64,000 bases of DNA from Streblospio benedicti (Eukaryota; Annelida; Polychaeta; Spionida; Spionidae). Positions 10,860 through 22,200 of this stretch are shown piece by piece. Numbering within the stretch: position 1 is the stretch's first letter; every line of letters begins with the position of its first letter. Under the pieces are notes generated by a model. The model was not told the DNA's origin. It saw only the letters and a program-made list of their open reading frames with translations, and did not search any database. The translations under genes and the position numbers were made by a program. The stretch spans positions 59,109,223 to 59,173,222 of the forward strand of contig CM032664.1 in the NCBI GenBank assembly GCA_019095985.1, written 5' to 3'.

Positions 10860-12450
10860 ACCCCGAGTTAACCTCCCATTGTGTCTGACACATGATGATG
10901 ACAAAAAATAGTGAGTGTCAAGTGGTGAGTTCTGCAGCTGATTATCGCTAACTCAGTGAACATCGACGTGGCCATTTGGATCATTAATGATAAGTCTAAT
11001 GAGATTTATGGGGCTTATGCCAATATTTATTATTTGTTAATAGCAGGTGACTTATTGGTGTTAACCAGGAACCAGCAGCGGCCACGGAAAATAACCCGGC
11101 ACGTGGATCACATCAGCTAGTGGCAGAGAATAACAAGGTCCCGACAGAGCGCCCCGGCAATGTGAAATGTCAGTCAATAATCACACCAATTGCTGTGCAG
11201 AACAATTTAGAGGCGATTACATCAGCAGGTTGATCTCTGCTGTTACAGCTGATGTATCTGATTACCATGTTGGATCATACCGAGGCCTCTCCACTAGCAG
11301 CAGATTCTTCACTGTTCAAACCATGGGGGAAAGGTCAGACTCAGCACATAAACCCTCAAGGCCTAGCTGTTATTTCCTACTCCTTAATGAAATGCTAGAC
11401 TGATGTGAAAAAAGCTCTTATCTCAGTCTGCAGATTGACAGCACTTGTCATGCTCACTACAGGAGATCTCCTCCTCACATGCCTAAAAATCAAAGCCGTA
11501 CGATGCTTTAAGCAAGTGAATTTGATTGATGCCAAGCATGCTTCTTTTTGCTTAAAAAAGCAAAGGAGACTAATCACTCAACTGATTGTCCAACGTTTGA
11601 TATAGACGACCTCCATAACATTCAAATGTGTGCACATCATCAAGAATATTGCATTAATAGAAAGTTAAATGATCACAAGTCACGCTCAGGTGAGATTAAT
11701 GGAAGAATCATATGACTTGTGAGTATCAAATCAACAATATCACAATACATAATGCATATAATGCAGTGTTATTGCTTCTGTGAACTTCAACCTTAATATT
11801 CACTCTTTAAAAGGAGCATTGCATGTTTAGAGGTGGAGAGACTTGAGCAGGTGAGGAGTCTCGTGGGCCACAGTAATGTGATGGAAGTCGAGTTGGTGGT
11901 CGCTAGGGACTCCACACACCGCTTTCTCTCAACCATACATCACAAATCCAAACTGATTTGTGCTTTTCATGGTCAATACCATTAAGTAAAAAGCACAGAC
12001 TCATATTAAGGCCTCCAATCAGAGTGGCGAGTCCACGAATAATTGATCAACTCATCTGGGGCAAAACATCAAGCGAAGGTTAATTGTAGTGGACACGAAG
12101 TAATTCCATTTCCCCAACTACAGTCACGGACAAAACCATTATTCTCCCTCCCCATCAGTATAGCTACAATGTCTGTGCCCTTCGCCAACTTTTGATGTCT
12201 TTCTTAATAAAGTTAGCAAATGTAGCGAGCAAAGGTAAATCTTATCCAATGTCCAAAAGCCTTTGTCTTGGATGTACAGGGTACAAAATGACACATGTCG
12301 GGCGGGGGCAGTATGGATGGCACCGGCCACTAACAGTGTCGTTGCCACACTACAATCACCGCACACGCGGCGCTAATCACATTTGCCACATTCACCTGAT
12401 CTACAATGGGCCAAGTTTGGAGTGAATGGACACAGGTTAAATTACTGACG
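10860..12450. other. Repeat-poor NFI intronic block, possible regulatory DNA
   Basis: Compared with flanking intron, this block has more balanced base composition and no repeat family recognised elsewhere in the window. It contains clusters of homeodomain-type cores (ATTAATGA, TAATGAG near 10985), repeated CAGCTGAT-like words near 10935 and 11250, and single NFI half sites (GCCAA near 12185, TTGGC at about 12537). This is suggestive only; conservation is needed to call it an enhancer. Confidence 0.3.
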
Positions 12451-12949
12451 CTTCCAGAGAAAAAGATCTTCCTAAATAGAGTCCTAAATGTAGTTTAAAT
12501 CATATCCAAGTTTACTTATTTGTGAAGAGCTGTTAATTGGCCACGTAATAGATGGGGGCTCCTTCCATCAATATTGTAAAGTAACAATAAATTTATCTGA
12601 CTATAGAAATAAACAATCTCAATCGATGATTTTTAGCTAGAAGTCCACTGGGCCGTAAGGTGCTGGACGTCTAGTGACCTATGGCTCTAGTAACCGAGAC
12701 CAACAACAGAAGATCCTCAGCTCAAAAATATTGCATCAGCTGTCACTTTGGGGTGGTTTATGCTATTACCAGGTCACTTGATTCCGCGTTTCACCCTGTG
12801 TGATGCCTGTAGTCACCCAAATAGGAGCGTTGTAGTCCATACGAACTAGGTACCATAAGGTATTGTGACTTACAAACCAAATCTAATCAATCAAAGCTCG
12901 AACCATGAGGTGCAAAAAGCCAGGAACCAGCCAATAGTCAGAGTGATCC

Positions 12950-13620
12950 CAAACACGGGTTATTGTGGTTCATATTAAATAGGTACAGAAAGGTCAGCAT
13001 TCTCCAACAGAAGTGGGGTAAAAGAGTTACTATCTGGTCAGAACCAGGACTTAAGAAATTTTGTCTTTCTTACTTTCCACTGTCGTGTGTGCATCACATA
13101 AACAGTCAGACGTGACATGAAGATGTAGTGCATGTCAAACATAAACATGGATCCATACAATGCTGTGTAAAATAGAATTTTAAAAATGATTCTGATGCAT
13201 AATATCAAACAGAACCAGGATAAACTTACACATCAGAACAAAATTATATGCGACGTGTATGGGGGTAGCAATAATAAATGGACCAGGAATAAATAATCAA
13301 TAAATGGTCAGGAATAGACCAAAATATTGAGAATTTGGACCACCATTTTCAACTGTCAAAATAAATTTGACCACCCTTGCTCAAACAATGCGCATTGTAG
13401 ACTGATAACAGTCTGAAATGGACCAAATAATGAACCCAAATATAGACCGTTTAGGTCTATGGGATATAGGGTTCTTGTGGTCACCATTTACAACTGAAAT
13501 GCCAAATTTGAGCATCTAGCTCAAACGATGTGACTTGTAAAGGGGTAACAATCTGGATGGACGGACAGAATTAATAAGCCTGTGCACTAATATAAATGAA
13601 ATCTATGCCAATTTGGTCAT
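12950..13620. repeat. Dispersed repeat (family CAAACGATGTGACCTGTAG)
   Basis: About three degenerate units of a 150-180-base repeat containing a GTGGTC...ATAGG, AC-ATTT-CAACTG..AAA and TTTGAGC-TCTAGCTCAAACGATG core. Related copies occur at 18010-18320, 24595-25090 and 44530-44660. Confidence 0.55.
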
Positions 13621-13730
13621 GGGACCCCATACCAATGAAATATTTTTAGAGCAGTACGTACATTATGCAAAAAAAACTATCTTAAGAAACATTTGCCATT
13701 ACTAAGTAAAACAAAAAACAAAATATGCAC

Positions 13731-13790
13731 CTTTGATATCTTGCTCATTGACGTTCATCTCCGGGGTGCACGCAAAGCCGCTACCTGGTA
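13731..13790 (-). CDS. NFI: NFI exon after the DNA-binding domain
   Basis: A 60-bp exon (acceptor tttccag/TA, donor AAAG/gtgcat) encoding PGSGFACTPEMNVNEQDIK. The DIK ending corresponds to the SDADIKDQ region of human NFIA, just after the DNA-binding domain. Phase (two bases in, one base out) fits both neighbouring NFI exons. Such short symmetric exons in NFI are often alternatively spliced, though nothing here proves it. Confidence 0.9.
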
Positions 13791-14174
13791 CTGGAAATAA
13801 CGCATAGATTAATTACATAAATTTAAGTTATACAGGTGAATTAAAGATAAAATAGAATGAATTAAAAATAAAATAAAATATGATAATAAAAGATTAAAGG
13901 ATTTTTTTATACTAACGTACCGATCATGAAATTATTTAAATAAGTTGATTTATTTTTATAATAAAACACTTATAAACACAAGATTGTAATTAATCGAGCT
14001 ATCACAGATCAATTTTTTATGGAAAAGAAATTTGCTGTTGATTATATCCAATTTTTACAGCATTGGATTTGAACCTCGTTCAGTATGTAAACAACAGCAC
14101 ACTAAATATAGAATAAATGTACACGTGTGGCTAACAGTCTTGTATCTTTGCCATGCAGGATCACACAACTCTAA

Positions 14175-14340
14175 ACACCAGGTCATTGGCATTCTTATCA
14201 CACAGTATCTTTCTCAACTCCCTGGGTAGCACCCACCATATTACAACTGTAACACAAACATCCTTATCAGCAAGTATCAGTGTTCTGTGCACTGAGCAAA
14301 TTATGAGGGACGAGTTCGTTCAGCACCGACAGACACCTGT
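14175..14340 (-). mobile_element. SINE fragment, 3' half
   Basis: CACCAGGTCATTGGCATTCT and the next segment (TATCTTTCTCAACTCCCTGG) match the reverse complement of the SINE tail, followed by degraded body sequence to about 14340. The tRNA-like head is not recognisable. Confidence 0.6.
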
Positions 14341-14894
14341 CAATCCAAACTGTAATACCCGTTAACAATCTTTTTTTTCAAAACAGACAATGTTAGGATA
14401 CGTACTGTTTGGTTATTTTGCCATTTGATCAGGTCACTCTATGCCAAGATATGCTCGATGCAATACAATTCCTATATTATCTCACACATTGCTGTAGCAT
14501 TCAACAGTATTCAACCTTTCATTCATAAATATGGACCTCTTACAAAATTCATGCATATCTGTATGTTGCAATAAGCATAGACATTATCAAATTTGCACAT
14601 GATGTGGCACCTGACCAGTAGAGCATGATTTATAAGCAAAGTATAAAATATAAGGATATCATGATTCGGGTTTCATAAATTCAAAAATACAATCTCGAGA
14701 GTACAATTTTATCTGCGCAACTAGTTTCTCTTAAGTCTTGAAGGAATATTCTACAAACAAAACAAAATTCTACATACAACCCAATAGTGCATAATATAAG
14801 CAAACTCTCATAAATCTAGTCTGAGTTTCTAGGTTTGTGAAATACAAACATATTTTCATAATTTCAACATTCCAGCCTCTTTTATTGTGTGCTT

Positions 14895-15140
14895 TTGTGG
14901 CCAACTCGTGACCAGAAGGTCATGGGTTCGATTCGCGGTCAAGTTTGGTGGTGGGTTTTGAGCAAACCCATCCCTAAGTAGTTGCACGCTGCTCAGTGAC
15001 ACCTACACGTTAATTAGCAGACACAGGTCATGGCGTGATGTGACTGTGTCGGTGATAAGCATTGTGCAATGTAAATACTTGAGAAATGATCAATTGACCT
15101 ACAAGTGTGCACAATGACCTGGTGTAAAATGTAAAGTCGT
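14895..15140 (+). mobile_element. tRNA-derived SINE
   Basis: tRNA-like head with B-box GGTTCGATTCG at about 14925, preceded by a GACCAGAAGGTCATG segment, and tail ending CAATGACCTGGTGTAAAATG. It is the plus-strand counterpart of the copy at 3246-3510 and lies just downstream of the NFI DNA-binding-domain exon B donor. Confidence 0.75.
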
Positions 15141-15265
15141 GACAGCAAAACTTGGATCACAATTATAAACAACCACATTTATATTTTATCACGTAAGTTC
15201 TGCGCATGAAGGCAAAAAATCACAATGATCTGATTAACATTTAACTCAAAGGTTCAGTGACTCAC

Positions 15266-15641
15266 CATAACTATGGATAAAATTTGCCAGATACAAGTCC
15301 AACTCTCGCACCGTGACACTGATATGGTGGGGATTCACACACAGGTTGGGATGTAAGCAGTCCACCGACTTGGACAAGCGCTCGCCGTCCGTGCTCTCTA
15401 AAGGAATGGCCTTAAAGAGAATGATCATGACGAGATCGAGCCGCCACACTTTGTCCGCCTGTCGCAGACAGTCGATCCGCCGCATCTTTCCTTTCTGATC
15501 CGGGTTTGAGAGAACACAGATCGGGGGTCGTTTCCCCGTAATACTCAAGACAAAGTCCTCTCTGTACTCCTGAGTGATGTCTTTACGTAGTTTTGCCAGC
15601 AGCCGCGACGCCCACTTCTGCTTGATTTCTGCCTTTTCATT
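15266..15641 (-). CDS. NFI: NFI DNA-binding domain, exon B
   Basis: Encodes 125 residues: [95 protein letters not shown] and [19 protein letters not shown]. This is the core of the NFI DNA-binding domain, which is distantly related to the SMAD MH1 fold and recognises TTGGC-type half sites. The four conserved cysteines are present (exon residues 42, 58, 95, 101), with spacings of 16, 37 and 6 identical to human NFI, followed by HH. Acceptor is attcccctag, donor TATG/gtgagt. Confidence 0.98.
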
Positions 15642-15715
15642 CTAGGGGAATGAGAAACGTTAACTATCAAATGTAAGTCATACTATCAAAATAATTGATA
15701 AGCATGGGAGGGGTT

Positions 15716-15870
15716 TACATTATTTAGTTCATCTTTGCACAACACAAACACAATTTACCGTTTACAGTTTCGGCCACTACTGTTACCATTTTCAAAATGG
15801 CAACAGTAGTGGCCGAAACTGTCAACGGTAAATTGTGTTTGTGTTGTGCAAAGATGAACTAAATAATGTA
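15716..15870. repeat. Near-perfect palindrome in the split DNA-binding-domain intron
   Basis: Two arms of about 77 bases meet at CCATTTTCAAAATGG with only about two mismatches (for example GTTTACAG against GTTGACAG). The element occupies over half of the 290-base intron separating the two NFI DNA-binding-domain exons. Half-copies of an arm (core GTTTCGGCC / CCGAAACTGTCA) occur at about 32200-32275 and 33970-34040. It is a fold-back, MITE-like repeat without coding capacity. Confidence 0.9.
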
Positions 15871-15931
15871 TATATATATGTATTCCAACACGATGAACTC
15901 GTTCAAGGAAATGATCGCGGTTTGCGTGTAC

Positions 15932-16087
15932 CTGGAGCTCCTCCTTGACTCTCCTCTCCTCCTCCATGGACATGCGTTTCTCATGTTTCTTGTAGTACTT
16001 CCTCTTGGCTGCCTGCAGGTTGAACCAGGTGTAGGCGAAGGACTTCACGTGGGGCAGCAGCGCCTCGATGAACGGGTGGAACTCGTC
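15932..16087 (-). CDS. NFI: NFI DNA-binding domain, exon A
   Basis: Encodes 52 residues beginning [20 protein letters not shown] and continuing [18 protein letters not shown], then [14 protein letters not shown]. This is the start of the Nuclear Factor I DNA-binding/dimerisation domain and is nearly identical to vertebrate NFIA/B/C/X. It is rich in basic residues, as expected for the sequence-independent DNA-contact part. Acceptor is gttgttttcag and donor CTCCAG/gtacac; both ends are phase 0. In vertebrates this and the next block form one 532-bp exon; here a 290-bp intron separates them. Confidence 0.98.
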
Positions 16088-16194
16088 CTGAAAACAACCG
16101 GCGTCGTGTGTGAAAAACATTGCTGACAAATAAATTAACAGTTTCAACTTTTTTTTTGATAAATGATAGAACCAACATCTTTTTTATTCACATT

Positions 16195-16260
16195 TTAATG
16201 AAATATTTTCGACCTTCCGGTCATCTTCGGAAAATAATGCAAAATGGATAAACTTAAACT
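16195..16260. repeat. Short repeat with TTTTCGACCTTCCGGTCATC motif
   Basis: Contains a GACCTTCCGGTC palindrome followed by CATCTTCGGAAAATA. Words of this type recur at the ends of dispersed elements in many invertebrates. The piece is too short to assign to a family. Confidence 0.35.
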
Positions 16261-16849
16261 ACAAAACAGTACTGTTTTTAATATTACATATATATATATA
16301 TAATACAGAACATGAATCAAAACATAACAACACAATGATTAAGGATTAATAGACCAGCAGGCCCTGACAACATCTAAATCTTGATGGTCAGGGCCCTGCT
16401 CTTGTCTCCTTGGTGTTGGGTTTTATGTCATCTACAACGCCTCCAGTCAGATTCCTTTTTTACGCCAAGTGCAATTGAATGTTCTTTTTATCCTCTCTTG
16501 CATTGCCAAGCTCTTTTTCACCAACTGTTTTTGGAAGTCATCAATTGTTTTTTCATCAAAACAACTATTGATTGGTATCCTCAACTTTAAAAATCTAGGT
16601 ATCAGTTCTGATTGTTTACAATTTTCAAAAAACCTTATTTGTAGATTGCTGTTTTCTGCTTAGATGATTAAAAAAGTTTCAACTTTGATATTTTTTGTAC
16701 TTATTCAAATTAGAAAATCATCCAAATTTGTACACGATCAATAAAGTACTTCAAGACTATAGTGTTCTTGCCAAAAAAATAACAAAAATTCTTAATTGAA
16801 AAAAATATATATATCAAAAATTAAATATTTAAAAACTTAAAATAAACAG

Positions 16850-16900
16850 TAAACAAGAGGACCATGATGGTCCTATTTCGCTCATCAGTCTTATTATACT
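16850..16900. repeat. Dispersed repeat with AGGACCATGATGGTCCT palindrome
   Basis: ACAAGAGGACCATGATGGTCC followed by ATTTCGCTCATC resembles a repeat end that I recall as frequent in bivalve introns. It is used here only as a weak taxonomic hint. Confidence 0.45.
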
Positions 16901-18009
16901 ACTTCACCTACTTGTATCAAGTTTGTCAGTTGAATTAACATAAATAATATTTCAAGTACATCCTTACTTCCTACTGTTAGTAAATACATAAAAAACACTT
17001 CTATGCTAATTGAACACAAAGTGCATGTGTAATTAACAACATGTAATCATATACCTTGATTTTTTAAATATATTCTGATTCACATACATAATTTACATTT
17101 TGAACATCATGCTCGGAAGGTGGGGGTGGGGTACTTCCACAGTCGCCCTATACGGCATATGCCATTGACAGTGGTCACCTTTTCAACCCCGCAGTTTCAC
17201 TAGTGGTCATGACTTCAACATTCCAGCCAGTTTCACTAAGGGTTCAATATCTCTAGCTCTATTTTCATGTGATTTTGCATTATCGAGCTGTAGTAAATAG
17301 TCACATTTTACCTTATTGTTTATGATTGCACTTAAGTTGTGATAAATCTTAATAGTTTTGATGCGGTGGTGGGGTATGATTTTGGACCTTACATGCCCCT
17401 ACCCATTCACCCCTGAAGTACCCTAAGGTGAAAAATCGAAGTTACTTTACACTACTAAATGATATGTACCTGGTACATAAATTCCTTGAATCAAATTATA
17501 TTAACTTAAGCTTGATTTTAATTCAGTTCATGATATAAATAACAGAACAGCATAAGGTTTCAGGGGAACACACCTGGGGAAAAATCTCTGTAGTGAAATA
17601 CGTAGAACATTTATGTTCAACAACAATAATAGTTCACACATCAACTACACATTACTAATTGATGAGAACTAAATAATAAAACAGATTGGATTTTTTTCTT
17701 CTTTAAACATTTCATTCTGAGCACACACACAAAAAGATTGGATTGATGAAAACTTGACAGAAACTTCAAAGTGGTTAGCATGCAAAGACCTCATACATTT
17801 TCGAAGGAAAATAGGTAAAGTATACAGTGACCACAAACTTTCCCATCACACATACTAGTACCTCATTTACCATATAGTTCTAAACATTTTTTTAAAACGG
17901 TAGTTCTTTATTCTTATTTATGATATATCTTCGATTGTTGAACAATATCTAACTAGCAATAGCCCATGAAAATCACTGGCATGTGAAGAATCAACAATAG
18001 GAAACTATC

Positions 18010-18320
18010 AAGTCACCTGCCCTATTTCTGAAGAACATACATTGTGGTCCATAAGAAGTAAGTGCACAATGGTTACTATTTCAAACGTAAAAACTGAATT
18101 TGCTCACTCCAGCTGTAACAGTGTGACCTGTAGTGGGGTAACAATAGCCAAGTAGGAGACATTATGGTCCACAAAAAATAGGTGCCAATAATGGATAATG
18201 AGGCAGAAACCAATATACGTCCATAATGGCACCAAAATGGAGCCATTGTGGTTCTTATAGAATAGGCAAAGAGAGATGGCAATTTTCAAATGACAAACGA
18301 AAATTGAGAACTCAGTATAA
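18010..18320. repeat. Dispersed repeat (family GTGACCTGTAG)
   Basis: About two degenerate units with GTGACCTGTAGTGGGGTAAC, GGTCCA-AA-AAATAGGTGCC and AATGACAAACGAAAATTGAG. Related to 12950-13620 and 24595-25090. It runs into the second repeat family at 18361. Confidence 0.55.
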
Positions 18321-18360
18321 ATGATACGAACTGTAGGCAGGTAAGTTATAAAAAGACTAC

Positions 18361-18740
18361 CGTACACCAAAATCTAATCAGGTCTTCACATATATCCACC
18401 GATGAATCTCAACTAAGGTTATGATTACATAAGTCTTTCCTAAACGTTGTTACAAGCTTAGATATAGCAAAATTCTACATGAAAATACCCATAATGCCCT
18501 CAAAAGTCGACCAAAGTACACCATAATTTACTCAGGTCTTGAGATATACCCATCGATGACTTATCTCCAGTCTGGTAATGAGATGTTAAATAGTTTTCCT
18601 AAACTTTGGTAACAAGCTTGAATGTAGCATATTTTGGCATAAAAACAACCACAACATCCTTTACAGTTGGCCAAAGTTCTCCAGAACTAATCAATTTTTG
18701 TTATCACTCCAATGAAGCATCATATAAATTTTGATCGCAA
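18361..18740. repeat. Two tandem units of the AATCTAATCAGGTCTT family
   Basis: Two consecutive units of about 180 bases: ACACCAAAATCTAATCAGG ... ATCCACCGATGA ... CTAAACGTTGTTACAAGCTT, then GACCAAAGTACACCATAATT and a second similar body. Further copies lie at 5860-6120 and 63525-63780. Confidence 0.7.
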
Positions 18741-19124
18741 TAGCTTGAGATGAAGCTATAGCTAAAATAAAGGCGAGTGAATAATCATAGCACCTCTTTG
18801 AAAAATAGAAAAAGAATACAATAAGATTAAACAAATTGTGGACTGTAATTATTACATACCAGCATAAATATTATTTCATAAGAACACTGATATGACCTTC
18901 AGATTTGACCTGATGTGACCTCATAAAATAGCTTGAAACATAAAACAAGAAAAGACACTAAGAATAAGCATTAAAAATAGACAAATGGTTTGCTGTTGCC
19001 AGATTATCATATTTCAAATTTGAGCTTTTTTCCAATTTCAGACACATATTTAGTGACGTTTACAGTTAAAAACTATACATAAGGTGCCAACAAACACAGA
19101 AATTATATAAAGACATTGATTTAC

Positions 19125-19208
19125 CCTGAGAGGTTCCGAGAACCATCCATGGCTGTCAAAAGCCGGGGGCGTGTTGACCATGTGGAAGCCCCCGGCGGGG
19201 GCGGGCAT
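19125..19208 (-). CDS. Candidate alternative proximal first exon of NFI
   Basis: Opens at ATG 19208-19206 and encodes 28 residues, MPAPAGGFHMVNTPPAFDSH then GWFSEPLR, ending at a donor (CTCAGG/gtaaat) in phase 0. This fits the DEFHPF exon about 3 kb downstream. An internal-exon reading fails: the one nearby AG acceptor (ggtcag) in phase 0 leads to a stop. The frame stays open only to a TAG about 60 bases upstream of the ATG. The exon is an isolated GC-rich island in AT-rich intron, as for an alternative promoter/first exon. A second ATG nine codons in could also be used. Confidence 0.6.
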
Positions 19209-19259
19209 GAGCCCCCCGCCCGGCCCACAGTACACCGCCACACTGACCGCGCGCACAAT

Positions 19260-22200
19260 AAACTATCCAAACTATTTCTCAGTTTAGTCCTTAAGATCGA
19301 ACAAACAAAATTCCACTCTTTGATTCGCTACAATGGCACTTCCCTGTCCGACAATCACTCTGTTGTGATTGTCAAGGCTGTCGGACGCTCAGGGTTTTTT
19401 CCCCAATTTATCTGTGCGGTTAGCTGCACATCTCTTCTACTCAACTCATTATCTCACATTATAGCTGTAAGTAGCCAGCGATTTCTCCAAATCTGCGCGT
19501 GCCATGATCTTGATCAAGTACAGGTTCGTTTTCCACATTTTTATTGAAAGAACAAATACACACCTGCTAGGTAATGATTCAAACAGTCTGCCACATGCTG
19601 AATAAATCATATGCAGGTCAATCATCATAATGAAACAATACTTGTGGGCATTACACATGCACTAAAGCACAGTTCCCCAACTTGTGGTAATTCCAATGCA
19701 AATTACTCATTTATCTTTCGTTCTTCCATAACACTTAGCTAGGTGAGCTGTAACTGCTGTAAAAACTTGTACTCTCAAAAACAAATTCCAAATTTAGTGT
19801 AATTTTGTTACTTCAAAATTCTTGTGAATTGTTGCAACTAAAACAGCACTGTGTTCTAAGACTAGTCTACGCGCATTGATGTTTTTGCGAAATATAACAT
19901 TTGAGTATTACATATTGCACACCAAACATCAAACTTTGATTTTATTAACACAAGGCTTGGTATTGAGCCGAGTTACTTCTAAGTAAATTACTTGAGTAGT
20001 ATATGAATACCATTACTAAAGCCTCAAAGACGAGCTGTATAATAAATTCACAGGACAATGGCAAATGGATTTGTCAAATAGCATGGTGATCAAAAACAAT
20101 TTCAAACTGAGGTTTTTCCATTTGTCTACTTAAGCATCCAATATTATCCACGAACAATAAATTCTTTGCTGAAAGGAAGAGATCAGCAGGTAATTAAATA
20201 TGATAATATAATAATATACAATGTAGATGTAGCTCTTAGTTACTTAGAAAATGTCCATGTGAAAGAAATTTTCAAAGATTTTCTGCTATGGCATGTTCCT
20301 TTTCCAACCTAATAAGTCCACTAATGTGTCTATAGCAAAAAGTTGTAAGACAGCACAGCACAAGGAAACAATGCTTATACAGTATAAGTTTCCGCTGAGG
20401 ACAGTTCCTATCAATATTAGTTTACATTTGGTGCATAGAATTGGATCATTTCCCTCATTCATTATACATAGAAAAAGACAACTATTTTACAAGTTTGGTA
20501 TGGATATTGAAGATTATGCTCCATGAAAAATTATATTGCTCGATAAGATTCTTAACAAATCATGTATGCATCATTTTACCATTTATTATATTTCATAAAT
20601 TAGAATCTTTGTTGACACCGTCACATGAAATTATATGATTTTATGATTGTCACAGGATGTACCATGGATTTCTAATGTCAGATGTAGCGTAATATTCAAT
20701 ATGGCATTTCTTACATGCATGGTTACATTTCTCCCACCAATTGTTCAGTCAGCTGAGCTTATAAGTTCTAAAACATTTGGTGCAAATATTCAAAACACAA
20801 AATACGAAGTACATGTATAAATTGAAGTACTTGCGAAGGGCCAAGCTAGTATATAGCCTGCTGTTATCAATTGGTCCTTATAACTCAAAATTAAAGAATA
20901 CAATTTAACACATCACTTGTCATCTCAAACAAAAGTTTGGGGACATGACTACATGATGTTCAGACTGTGACACACAACCAACATTTTACTACAACAACAT
21001 CTAATCCATGCAAAAGGATATTAAGATTTTCAACATTTCTAACTGCCAACGATTAAAATCTTTGGGGGAAAACATATTCTTCTATTTTTTCCGGGAATAC
21101 TCGTATGTCAAAAATCAGACATTGCTTTGCTCCTTTTTTGTATCATGGTTGATCAGAGATAAGGCCCTGTCTAAATAATAACAAATATTTCTAGCTGGTA
21201 TGAAAATCAACCTTATTTAGTATAATATTTTTGGCCTTTTATAAAAGAATCTGAGTATTCCAGCGTTAGAAAACTCAGCGCCTCCATCCCCACAGCCAAT
21301 ATGAAAATTGTACGACTCTCTGCCCCCCCACCACCCCACCCTACCAAATGACCGCCCCCCTGTATGGTAAATTATGCAAGCTCCCTTAAGTAGGTTGGAA
21401 ATAGGTTTTGTTCTTCATATGTATTATCTTCAAAAATAAAGCATGTGGCTTGATAGTTGCCCGTTATTATTTGCATGCCTGTGATTTTTCCCAGTTATTG
21501 CTAGTACATATAAAGGTCCACCAAGTCGTCTACTCCGCTCACTTAGCGGTCAGCTTGGTAGGACATTCAAACTTATTCATGAAGTTATCATCAAAATTGA
21601 TGAGAAGAAAGACATCCATGTAAGTAATTCATCAATACAAATCATATATTATATAGTTAAACTGAGATCTAATTATATTCAGATATAACGGGATCAATAT
21701 TCAATTACAAAAAAAGTCTCTCAACAAAATCAGATATTCCTTGAAATTACACATTGCACGTATCAATGCTTTTGCTGCCACTGCCTTGGTTCAATCACCA
21801 CGCAATGTGCACATTCAACATCCACTGCCCACTTAATTATTCAATACACGCAATCATTAAACTTCTACAGTCCCGTATAAGAAATTGAAAGACATGATTT
21901 ACTGGACCTTGTCTACCAACCAAATCAGGGGGCTTTTTATAACAGGTGTGCATAAAACTTCTACGCCCTTGTTGTAATATTTTATGAATGCTTATTAATT
22001 ATATTGGGTCATGAAATAGGTATATCAATTTCAATAATTTTTGGAAGACTGTTTCCATTATTTTTTCATACAGAATTAGAATAGGATATCTTTATTTCGA
22101 TAACATACATTGTAAACATGTATAATCATAGCAAATAAGTTCGCTGTAAGTCAAGCAGAAGAGTAGGCCACTATATCAAATTGAAATTAAAGATCACATA

